Both the position numbers and the translations under genes were made by a program. DNA of 64,000 nucleotides, from positions 1 through 64,000 of the forward strand of contig NZ_CAJTLL010000005.1 of the NCBI RefSeq assembly GCF_910577135.1, read 5' to 3'. Below, one piece after another: positions 49,369 to 56,554 of the stretch (position 1 is the stretch's first letter; each line of letters starts with the position of its first letter). The stretch is from an uncultured Helicobacter sp. GTDB lineage: Bacteria > Campylobacterota > Campylobacteria > Campylobacterales > Helicobacteraceae. The notes beneath the pieces are model-generated. The model was not told the origin of the DNA. It did no database searches and saw only the letters and a program-made list of their open reading frames with translations.

Positions 49369-49815
49369 TTATGCTTTTTGTTTCTGTGTGCGTGAGGATT
49401 GTTCTAATTTTTGAGTGCGTTTGATTTCTGTAAGGGCGTGTATGGCGTAGGATGGATATCGTGTTTTTGGCATGGTATAAATAATAGCGAGTCTAAACCC
49501 ATTTTGTGTCTTTTTGATCGAATGCTTAGCGCTTACAGCACCCGTATAACGTACGTATCTGTTTAGTTTTTTTATGATGTATTGTGTTACTTTATCGGGA
49601 TTATGCTGTAAGGTATAGGTGTCATTAGCATCATCAGCACAGCGGATATGTATGATAAGAAGCATTCTAAAATAGAGCATGTGGCGTAGCTTTATATCAT
49701 CGATTAAATACCCTAATGCTTTGCCCTGTGGGTAGGACTTTTTATCAAGTTTAGCTATATATGTTCTACAATGATTTTTAATCAGCTCGTATATCATTCC
49801 TGCAAAATGTCTCAT
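49369..49815 (-). CDS. Hypothetical basic protein
   Basis: A 148-residue frame with a Lys/Arg-rich composition and a C-terminal run of Lys/Gln/Arg. One segment (YFRMLLIIHIRC) is moderately hydrophobic. No ribosome site of quality precedes the ATG. It follows the 48-codon ORF behind the G11 tract by 17 bases, on the same strand, so the two may be transcribed together. No family is recognised. Confidence 0.5.
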   Translation of the reverse strand: MRHFAGMIYELIKNHCRTYIAKLDKKSYPQGKALGYLIDDIKLRHMLYFRMLLIIHIRCADDANDTYTLQHNPDKVTQYIIKKLNRYVRYTGAVSAKHSIKKTQNGFRLAIIYTMPKTRYPSYAIHALTEIKRTQKLEQSSRTQKQKA

Positions 49816-49832
49816 TCTTGTAGCACTAAAAC

Positions 49833-49979
49833 TTAGTATATTTGTTTATATGCCTTTCTTTCCTGTTCATTCATATCTCTATAGCTTGTATTCTGCGGAT
49901 AGGGAATCTTGCGACATATAGATTCAAACTTTGCATATAGCTTAGCTTCCATTTCATTTGTTTTATCTACCGCTTCCAT
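49833..49979 (-). CDS. Small ORF (48 residues) directly behind a G11 tract
   Basis: ATG 49979 to TAA 49833 encodes a charged peptide (MEAVDKTNEMEAKLYAKF at the start, ending RKAYKQIY). On the minus strand 11 Gs end five bases before the ATG, where the ribosome-binding site should be. No other Shine-Dalgarno is present. The frame remains open upstream through the tract with no start codon. Protein-like composition suggests a real gene, but no family is recognised. Confidence 0.45.
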   Translation of the reverse strand: MEAVDKTNEMEAKLYAKFESICRKIPYPQNTSYRDMNEQERKAYKQIY

Positions 49980-49984
49980 TGCAT

Positions 49985-49995
49985 CCCCCCCCCCC
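49985..49995. repeat. Homopolymer C11 (G11 on minus strand)
   Basis: Eleven uninterrupted Cs on the plus strand. Such tracts slip during replication in Helicobacter and Campylobacter and usually mark phase-variable loci. Here it sits at the ribosome-site position of the 49833-49979 ORF instead of inside its reading frame. Apart from this ORF and the tract, I see nothing in 49816-50179 beyond AT-rich sequence that may hold its promoter (TATTATATTTTC on the minus strand). Confidence 0.95.
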
Positions 49996-50179
49996 TTATT
50001 GAAAATATAATAGATTTTATAAAAGTTTCATATAATGAAGCCAATTTGGTATGGGTTTTATTAAAATAATCCTACCCACTTTCTCGCTTGGCTCTCGTGG
50101 TGTAGAAAAAGAAATCATACATTAAGATAAAAATATTTTTTTGAGATGCTAAAACATCAAATAAAACCATCGTTTTATA

Positions 50180-50890
50180 TTATTTTTTAGCAATCAAAGT
50201 GCCAAAATTCACCCACTTAAATAGCACTTCCACGCCGCTAAATCCTACATTTTTAAGCATAGTTATATTTTCTGCTAGGCTAAAGGGGATGAGCACATTT
50301 TCTAGGGCTTCTCGCTTCTTGCTAATCTCACTTTGCGTGTAGCCTTGCTCCATCTTATAGCGCATATATCGCTCTATCATTTGCTTATCAAGGATTCTAT
50401 GTGGAGAACTCATCTTTTCACTTATAATCAAAACCCCATCATCTGCAAGGCTATCATAGATTTTTTGCAAAAGTGCTTGTCGCTGCATAGGGCGGATAAA
50501 CTGCAAGATATAGTTTGCGATAATAATATGTGAGGGCAAAAATTGATAGCTAAAAACATCTTCGCATAAAAATGTGATATTTGCCCCATACGCCTTTGTC
50601 TTGAGCGTGGCTTTATCAATCATAGCTTGAGAGTTATCAATCCCTATAAAGTGTGTAGAGGAGGGCAGAGCTTGATAAAGGGCTAGAAGTGTCGTGCCTG
50701 TGGAGCTTCCTAAATCATAGATAAGCGCATTTTCTGTCTTAAGATTCATAGCGCAAAAATCCACAATCAGCCCTAGCACTTCCTTGTAGTGAGGGATTGA
50801 ACGCTCTAACATATCATCAAAGACACTTGCCACTTGCGCATCAAACTCAAATTGCTTACCAATATCTTTTGTGAAGATTCTATCTTTCAT
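50180..50890 (-). CDS. cmoA: Carboxy-S-adenosyl-L-methionine synthase
   Basis: A 236-residue enzyme making carboxy-SAM from SAM and prephenate, used by CmoB for tRNA wobble uridine modification. Marks are FDAQVASVFDDMLERSIP, the SAM loop YDLGSSTGTTLL, FIGIDNSQAMID and the LQFIRP segment after the binding site. The frame opens earlier at 50923, but ATG 50890 gives the standard CmoA N-terminus. cmoB is not in this window. Confidence 0.9.
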   Translation of the reverse strand: MKDRIFTKDIGKQFEFDAQVASVFDDMLERSIPHYKEVLGLIVDFCAMNLKTENALIYDLGSSTGTTLLALYQALPSSTHFIGIDNSQAMIDKATLKTKAYGANITFLCEDVFSYQFLPSHIIIANYILQFIRPMQRQALLQKIYDSLADDGVLIISEKMSSPHRILDKQMIERYMRYKMEQGYTQSEISKKREALENVLIPFSLAENITMLKNVGFSGVEVLFKWVNFGTLIAKK

Positions 50891-50962
50891 AGCTACTCTT
50901 ATTACTATAATGCAAACAGGCATAGAATCTGTGTAGTTTTATTTTCATATTCAACCTAGAAT

Positions 50963-51745
50963 CTAAACAAGTTGTGCTTTACCTTCAATGGGCGAGCTCG
51001 CACTCGCATAGGGCTTACGCGGTATGCGTCCGGCTAGATAGCTTAAGCGTCCGGCTTTTACCGCATATTTCATCGCTTCAGCCATAGCTATGGGATTTTG
51101 CGCTTGAGCTATGGCAGTATTTGTCAAAACTCCATCAGCCCCTAGCTCCATAGCGATACTTGCGTCACTCGCACAGCCCACACCCGCATCGACAATCAGC
51201 GGGACATTAATAGCTTCTTTGATGAAGCTAATATTATAGCGATTTTGAATCCCAAGTCCGCTTCCAATAGGCGCAGCAAGGGGCATTACAGCAGCTGCTC
51301 CAGCATCTTGTAATCGTTTTGCCATAATGGGGTCATCGTTTGTATAAGCAAGGACGCAAAATCCCTCTTTTGCTAGAATCTTTGTCGCCTCTAAAGTCTC
51401 CATTACATCAGGGTAAAGCGTTTTTTCTGTATCACCGATAATTTCAAGTTTAATAAAGCTAATGCCTGTGGCTTCTCTCACAAGGCGAAAGAGTGTGATT
51501 GCCTCTTTTGCATTGACGCAACCAGCGGAGTTTGGTAAAAACTGAATCGTGGTATCCTTAAAAGTTTCAAGCAGATTCTCACTTTTGTTGTCCATAATAT
51601 TCACGCGCCGCACGGCAACAGTGATGATTTCTGCGCCACTTGCTAAAGTCGCTTCCTTTGTAGTAGCAAAGTCTTTATATTTGCCACTGCCTACAATCAG
51701 GCGTGAAGTGAAGTTGTATGAGCCTATGGAAAATGTATCATTCAT
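50963..51745 (-). CDS. thiG: Thiazole synthase
   Basis: A 260-residue TIM-barrel enzyme forming the thiazole phosphate of thiamine from deoxyxylulose phosphate, dehydroglycine and ThiS thiocarboxylate. The Schiff-base Lys is K99 (FIKLEIIGD); [30 protein letters not shown] and [10 protein letters not shown] are typical. It overlaps nnr by one base (TAATG). No thiS or thiH is adjacent and no TPP riboswitch was seen. Confidence 0.95.
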   Translation of the reverse strand: MNDTFSIGSYNFTSRLIVGSGKYKDFATTKEATLASGAEIITVAVRRVNIMDNKSENLLETFKDTTIQFLPNSAGCVNAKEAITLFRLVREATGISFIKLEIIGDTEKTLYPDVMETLEATKILAKEGFCVLAYTNDDPIMAKRLQDAGAAAVMPLAAPIGSGLGIQNRYNISFIKEAINVPLIVDAGVGCASDASIAMELGADGVLTNTAIAQAQNPIAMAEAMKYAVKAGRLSYLAGRIPRKPYASASSPIEGKAQLV

Positions 51746-53175
51746 TATTTTATCCTTTGTGAAATATGTAGAGTGCGAATAGATTCTATAAGTGTGTGAG
51801 GCGTGAGCGCGTAAGAGGCGATATGCTTTAGTGCTGCTTTTGCTGCGAGTGTATGAGCGAGTGAGCCTTGAATAGCAGAATGCAGGGCGCCATAGCCCTG
51901 TGCTAGAAGCGCACCTATAAGTCCGCTTAAGACATCACCACTACCGCCTTTAGCAAGGGCATTACTCCCTAGAGGATTGATATAAACTTCTTGTGCCTTA
52001 GCGATGAATACATTTGCACCCTTTAGCACAAGCGTGGTGTGTGGATATTTTTGTGTAAAATGAAGCATTAAATCTAGCTTTTTCTGTGGGGTGTATGCTC
52101 CTAAGTCGCATATTTGGAGTAATGAGGCAAATTCTTTGGGGTGAGGGGTAAGGATAATCTCTCGTATGAAGTCAAGTCGCTGCTGCTTGAGGGATTCATC
52201 AAGGAATGTTTTTATTATTGGTGTGTGGAACACATCAGCATCAAGCACACAAGAGAGGCTGGATTCACATAAATCTTTTAGAATCTCCGCACTTTTTTCA
52301 ACGCCAAGCCCCATACCTAAGGCAAGGGCTGTGCTTTTTTGTGGCAAGGTATGCTCCTGTATTATTTCGCTAGGAATAGTGATATTTTCATCGCTAATAA
52401 TACTCACCAGTCCCGCACCAAATGATAATGCGCTTTGCGCGCTCATAATCGCTGCTCCGCATTTTTCTCCTGCAAACACAGCCAAATGCCCAAAATTGCC
52501 TTTGTGGGTATTCTCCTGTATGCGTTGGGGCAGGGATAAATCGCAAGATTCAAGCATTTTGATATTAGAACTTACTTGATAATGACTCTCACTCAAGCCG
52601 AGCTTGCCAATATGCAATGTGCCTACAAAGTCCTTTGCCTTATCACTTAAGCACACAAGGCTAATAGCACCCATACATATCGTGTGATGTGCCTTGAAAA
52701 CAAAGCCATCATTTGATTCATTAAGCCCACTAGGGATATCACAGGCAATATTGATACGTGCGGCTTTTTGGGCGTTTTTTAGCACATCACTTAGACTAGA
52801 TTCTAAATTCCCCCTTAAGCCACTTCCCACGACGCAATCTACCATTACATCGCAAGGTAAAATTTTCTTAATAAACTTCACATCACATTGCATTGTGCGT
52901 TCGTAAGCTTGCTGACACAGGGGCGATTTAGGTTCTTTGAGTTGCATAATCCGCACAGCATAATCTCCACTCAAACGTCTCGCAAGAGCATAGCCATCGC
53001 CTCCATTATCGCCACTACCACATAGAATCGTAATCACACTGCCTTTGTGCGTGAGTGTGCCAATGAGTGTTTCTAACGCACAAGCGGCATTTTCCATTAA
53101 AATTTCAGGGGAGAGTTGATATTTCTCACAAGCCCTTTTGTCTAAAAAAGCGGTGCTTTGATAAATATTTTTCAT
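51745..53175 (-). CDS. nnr: Bifunctional NAD(P)H-hydrate epimerase/dehydratase
   Basis: A 476-residue repair enzyme. The N-terminal YjeF_N part (1-200) has the loop [16 protein letters not shown] and epimerises hydrated NAD(P)H. The C-terminal ribokinase-like part has [24 protein letters not shown] and [14 protein letters not shown], and removes the hydrate using ADP. Both halves are complete. Start ATG 53175 is next to the biotin carboxylase stop. Confidence 0.93.
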   Translation of the reverse strand: MKNIYQSTAFLDKRACEKYQLSPEILMENAACALETLIGTLTHKGSVITILCGSGDNGGDGYALARRLSGDYAVRIMQLKEPKSPLCQQAYERTMQCDVKFIKKILPCDVMVDCVVGSGLRGNLESSLSDVLKNAQKAARINIACDIPSGLNESNDGFVFKAHHTICMGAISLVCLSDKAKDFVGTLHIGKLGLSESHYQVSSNIKMLESCDLSLPQRIQENTHKGNFGHLAVFAGEKCGAAIMSAQSALSFGAGLVSIISDENITIPSEIIQEHTLPQKSTALALGMGLGVEKSAEILKDLCESSLSCVLDADVFHTPIIKTFLDESLKQQRLDFIREIILTPHPKEFASLLQICDLGAYTPQKKLDLMLHFTQKYPHTTLVLKGANVFIAKAQEVYINPLGSNALAKGGSGDVLSGLIGALLAQGYGALHSAIQGSLAHTLAAKAALKHIASYALTPHTLIESIRTLHISQRIK

Positions 53176-54600
53176 TTATGCTCCATAACGTGCACTCAAT
53201 GCTGCCACAATCACGCTTACCATATCATCTTCGGGCTTAGATTGTGGTGTGGGCATTAGTTCATCAATCTTATTTTCGATATATGAGGTATCAAAATACC
53301 CGCGCCTAAAGTCTTTATCATTGCAAATATTGATAAGAAAAGGAATAGTCGTCTTTACGCCTTTAATGGTGAATTCATCTAAGGCACGGGCGAGTTTATT
53401 CACAGCGAGATTGTAACTAGAAGCCCTCACTATGAGCTTTGCTACCATAGAATCATAAAATGGCGGTATCACATAATCTTTATAAATGCAGCTATCCACG
53501 CGCACAAATGGTCCAAGTGCGGGATAATAAGTAGTGATTTTGCCCGGATTTGGCACAAAGTCATTTGCCACATCTTCAGCATTGATACGTGCCTCAATAG
53601 CAAAGCCTTGTGCGTGTATATCGTGCTGTGTTAAATCTAAAATCTCGCCTTGTGCGATACGAATCTGTCGTCCTATGAGATCATAGCCGGTAATTTCTTC
53701 TGTAACACCGTGTTCAACTTGAATACGGGTATTCATCTCCATAAAATAAAAGTTGTTATTCTCATCAAGTAGAAATTCCACCGTCCCCGCATTGGTATAA
53801 CCCGCCGCTTTTGCCGCAGCCACAGCAGTAGCCCCCATTCTACGTCGCAAATCCTCACTGATAAGGGGGCTAGGGGCGATTTCTATAAGCTTTTGGTGAC
53901 GTCTTTGTATCGAGCAATCCCGCTCTAAGAGATGTATCACATTGCCATAATTGTCCGCAAGGATTTGAAACTCAATATGGCGGGGATTTACAACATATTT
54001 TTCCATAAAGACATCATCATTTTTGAAAAATGCCATCGCCTCGCGCTTACACGCATCAAAAGCCTCTATTAAGTCCTCTTGTCTCTCCACCACGCGTATG
54101 CCACGTCCACCACCGCCACTACTTGCCTTGAGTATCACAGGATAGCCGATTTTTTGTGCGAATTTAGCAATTTCTCTTGTGGGGTATTGATTGAGTGGTT
54201 GAGTGCCCGGCACGATAGGGATTCCATTCTTTTGCATAATTTCCCTAGCAGCGTTTTTATCGCCCATTTTGGCAATCGTTTGTGAATCTGGTCCAATCCA
54301 CACAATTCCCGCTTCTTGCACCTTTTTGGCAAAGGCGGCATTCTCACTTAAAAATCCATAACCGGGGTGAATCGCATCAACCTCCGCTCGCAGAGCTGTC
54401 TCTACAATCAAGTCCGCGTCAAGATAACCCTTAAGCGGGTCATCGCTGATTTCATAAGATTCATCAGCCATTTTAACGTGTAGACAATCTCTATCAGCAC
54501 GTGCATATATAGCTACACTTTTGATATGTAAATCTCTACACGCGCGAATGATACGGACGGCGATTTCACCACGATTGGCAATAAGGATTTTTTGAAACAT
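53176..54600 (-). CDS. accC: Biotin carboxylase subunit (AccC/PycA type)
   Basis: A 474-residue ATP-grasp enzyme that carboxylates biotin. Marks are ILIANRGEIAVRIIRAC, HPGYGFLSENAAFAK, ASSGGGGRGIRVV, ERDCSIQRRHQKLIE and EMNTRIQVEH. The domain after IEIAP resembles pyruvate carboxylase subunit A more than the acetyl-CoA carboxylase subunit of H. pylori that I recall, and no accB lies beside it, so it may be pycA. It is the first gene of accC-nnr-thiG-cmoA on the minus strand. Confidence 0.85.
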   Translation of the reverse strand: MFQKILIANRGEIAVRIIRACRDLHIKSVAIYARADRDCLHVKMADESYEISDDPLKGYLDADLIVETALRAEVDAIHPGYGFLSENAAFAKKVQEAGIVWIGPDSQTIAKMGDKNAAREIMQKNGIPIVPGTQPLNQYPTREIAKFAQKIGYPVILKASSGGGGRGIRVVERQEDLIEAFDACKREAMAFFKNDDVFMEKYVVNPRHIEFQILADNYGNVIHLLERDCSIQRRHQKLIEIAPSPLISEDLRRRMGATAVAAAKAAGYTNAGTVEFLLDENNNFYFMEMNTRIQVEHGVTEEITGYDLIGRQIRIAQGEILDLTQHDIHAQGFAIEARINAEDVANDFVPNPGKITTYYPALGPFVRVDSCIYKDYVIPPFYDSMVAKLIVRASSYNLAVNKLARALDEFTIKGVKTTIPFLINICNDKDFRRGYFDTSYIENKIDELMPTPQSKPEDDMVSVIVAALSARYGA

Positions 54601-54645
54601 AATGCCTCCTTTGAAATGGATTAATATAGTTTCTAAACCTTTAAA

Positions 54646-54667
54646 AAATACTTAATACTAAGTATTT
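54646..54667. promoter_or_regulatory. Perfect inverted repeat upstream of the biotin carboxylase operon
   Basis: AAATACTTA (54646-54654) and TAAGTATTT (54659-54667) form a perfect nine-base palindrome around ATAC, 45 bases before the ATG at 54600. A TATATT -10-like box lies between, near 54622-54627. The placement suggests an operator; a hairpin is also possible. The rest of the gap to thiE (54668-54987) is AT-rich and shows nothing else I can support. Confidence 0.45.
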
Positions 54668-54987
54668 TGGGAAAATTTGAGAGCATAGACAGAATGCTTT
54701 TGTGATTTGTTTCTATCGAGTTAAAATTTTATATTTATGCCGGGAAGAACAGAGCCGATATATGATGCTTTATTTAAATAAAAAGAGTTATAAGCTCAAA
54801 ATCTCCTTTGCTTTTTAAGTCTTGTGTAGCTTGGATTTTAAAGAGGGATTACGCATATTTTTGAAGCTTATGCCTTTTGCTAATCATTTTGTCCAAAAAA
54901 GGTGTTTATTGTATCGCACAAATCTCATTCCATTTTATTGTTTCATCTTAACTCCACAAATTGCACATTTTTAAGTTTTTATAAAAT

Positions 54988-55638
54988 TTAGATTTGAAAT
55001 CTAGAAGTGAGGGTAGAGGCATTTTGATATATATTTTCAAAAATTGAGGTGCGGGGGGATTTATTTGTATCATCTTTTTCCCATAGAGAGCTTATAACTG
55101 CGCACATATCGGTATTTTTTAGCAAATGTATGTTATGAGTGCTAATCCCCCCAATAGCGCAAATAGGAGTGTTTAAACTCGCTTTAGCAGTTTCTAGAAT
55201 TTCTAAAGGCGCAAGCGGGGCATTTGGCTTCGTAGGAGAGGCAAAAAACGCCCCAAAGGCGACATAATCCACACCCAAAGATTCTAAATCTTTTGCCCTT
55301 TGCAAATCTCCATAGCTTGAAGCACCCAAAATCCCTTTAAATCGCTCCCGCGCATTTTGAATCGCCCCATCGTCCTTGCCTAAATGTAGGGCAGGGGCAT
55401 TGAGCTTTAAGGCGAGATTTAGTCTATCATTTATCACAAATAGCGCGTTATATTTTTCACACAGCTCCATAAGCGGCTTTGCCCTCTCATAGAGCCACTC
55501 ATCGCTATGGCTTTTATCGCGGAGTTGAAATATTTTTATCCCGCCTTTGAGGGCAGATTCTAAACATTGAGAGAGAATCTCATAGGGAGTAAGGGCTTCA
55601 TTTGAAATGCCATAAATCCCTTGTAGTACGTGCTTCAT
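54988..55638 (-). CDS. thiE: Thiamine-phosphate synthase
   Basis: A 216-residue TIM-barrel enzyme that joins thiazole phosphate and HMP pyrophosphate. IFQLRDKSHSDEWLYERA, LFVINDRLNLAL, LHLGKDDG, DYVAFGAFFASPTK and AIGGISTHN are present. It has a C-terminal tail of about 20 residues beyond the usual end. It lies behind the toxin-antitoxin pair, 390 bases after the biotin carboxylase operon. Confidence 0.93.
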   Translation of the reverse strand: MKHVLQGIYGISNEALTPYEILSQCLESALKGGIKIFQLRDKSHSDEWLYERAKPLMELCEKYNALFVINDRLNLALKLNAPALHLGKDDGAIQNARERFKGILGASSYGDLQRAKDLESLGVDYVAFGAFFASPTKPNAPLAPLEILETAKASLNTPICAIGGISTHNIHLLKNTDMCAVISSLWEKDDTNKSPRTSIFENIYQNASTLTSRFQI

Positions 55639-55731
55639 CTTGCTTCCTATTTTAGAATCTTAGTAGTTATGCTTTTTGTAGGCAAATATTGTAGCTCTAT
55701 ATTTAAGAGAAATCTTTGTAATTATCATCAC

Positions 55732-56001
55732 TTAAAATAACTTACTATGTGAGCCTACATCGATACAAGTGAGGATTAAAATATGTTTATCTTTTTGGTA
55801 GATTAAAAGTAAATCGGGCTTGATGTGGCATTCTCTAAAGCCTATATACTCGCCTTTAAGCGCGTGGTCTTTGTGCTTTTGCTCTAAAGGCTTATCATTG
55901 GCAAGTCTGTGAATGATTTTCAAAACAAGCTCTTGTTCTCCTGTGTTAAGCTTCTTAAAAGATTTTTTAAAGCTCCTGCTCCGCTCTATAAGATACTTCA
56001 T
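55732..56001 (-). CDS. RelE/YafQ-family toxin (mRNA interferase)
   Basis: An 89-residue protein of the YafQ type, similar in size and pattern to HP0894. RSRSFKKSFKKL opens the fold; HALKGEYIGFRECHIKPDLLLIYQ carries the catalytic His and the conserved Arg/Asp region, and ICID(V)GSHS-like LTCIDVGSHSKLF closes it. The ATG overlaps the antitoxin stop (ATGA), a standard toxin-antitoxin layout. Confidence 0.88.
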   Translation of the reverse strand: MKYLIERSRSFKKSFKKLNTGEQELVLKIIHRLANDKPLEQKHKDHALKGEYIGFRECHIKPDLLLIYQKDKHILILTCIDVGSHSKLF

Positions 56002-56213
56002 TTCATCAAATCCGCTTTAAAACTCTCAAAATCCTCAAACACCTCTACTTCCCCATTTCGCACTTCCTCTATGGCTTTTAGAAGCCTTTTGCTTGGCTTT
56101 TTGTGAGACTTGCTAGAATCTTGGCTTTCCTTACACTTTGCATTAATCGCTTTCGCAAAGGCTTCCACAGATTTTTTAAATTTCTTATCGACATTTTCTA
56201 AAATCAAAGTCAT
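55998..56213 (-). CDS. Antitoxin paired with the YafQ-like toxin
   Basis: A 71-residue protein upstream of the toxin. The N-terminus (DKKFKKSVEAFAKAINAKC) suggests a short DNA-binding or helical segment; the acidic C-terminus (VEVFEDFESFKADLMK) is the toxin-binding type. AAAGGA precedes ATG 56213. Position and size match HP0895. Confidence 0.82.
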   Translation of the reverse strand: MTLILENVDKKFKKSVEAFAKAINAKCKESQDSSKSHKKPSKRLLKAIEEVRNGEVEVFEDFESFKADLMK

Positions 56214-56257
56214 TTGAGTTCCTTTTGCTTCTTTGGTAGTTCTTTAATCATTTATTA

Positions 56258-56554
56258 TCATACTAATTTTATATTTGCAATGCAAGATTCTATCTCCAAA
56301 CTTTTATGTAAAGTCTTTATGATATTGCTAAAATGCTTATAATCTATCTCCTCGCCTTTGTGGGATTTGAGATATTTATCTAAGACTTGGTAGCCACCGA
56401 TTTTATATTCCCAAACCGCCTCACTCACACCGCAAAAATGTAAATTTTCATTGACAAAAAGCTTTTGTTCTTTTGGGTCATAGGCGATTTTTTCAATTTT
56501 AAGATTTTTATTTTTTGGGTCTTTGTATTTGGCTTCGCCGATTTGCTCACTCAT
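56258..56554 (-). CDS. Detached C-terminal domain of the restriction-modification enzyme
   Basis: A 98-residue ORF with VNENLHFCGVSEAVWEYKIG and GGYQVLDKYLKSHKG, the pattern that normally closes type ISP/IIG enzymes of this family. The expected partner sequence, ALGRELMLAHLMQ, lies upstream near residue 1060 of the large ORF, separated by extra material. It has its own ribosome site (AAGGGTAAGA) and overlaps the large ORF end by eight bases in another frame. It may be made as a separate subunit or be a dead fragment. Confidence 0.7.
   Translation of the reverse strand: MSEQIGEAKYKDPKNKNLKIEKIAYDPKEQKLFVNENLHFCGVSEAVWEYKIGGYQVLDKYLKSHKGEEIDYKHFSNIIKTLHKSLEIESCIANIKLV

Noticed and set aside
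49985..49995. Poly-G as an in-frame phase-variation switch for the 48-codon ORF
   Set aside because: The frame upstream of the tract has no start codon, so a frame switch is unlikely; an effect on initiation fits better.
50963..55638. TPP riboswitch upstream of thiG or thiE
   Set aside because: No THI-box core (CTGAGA with paired arms) could be found before either gene.
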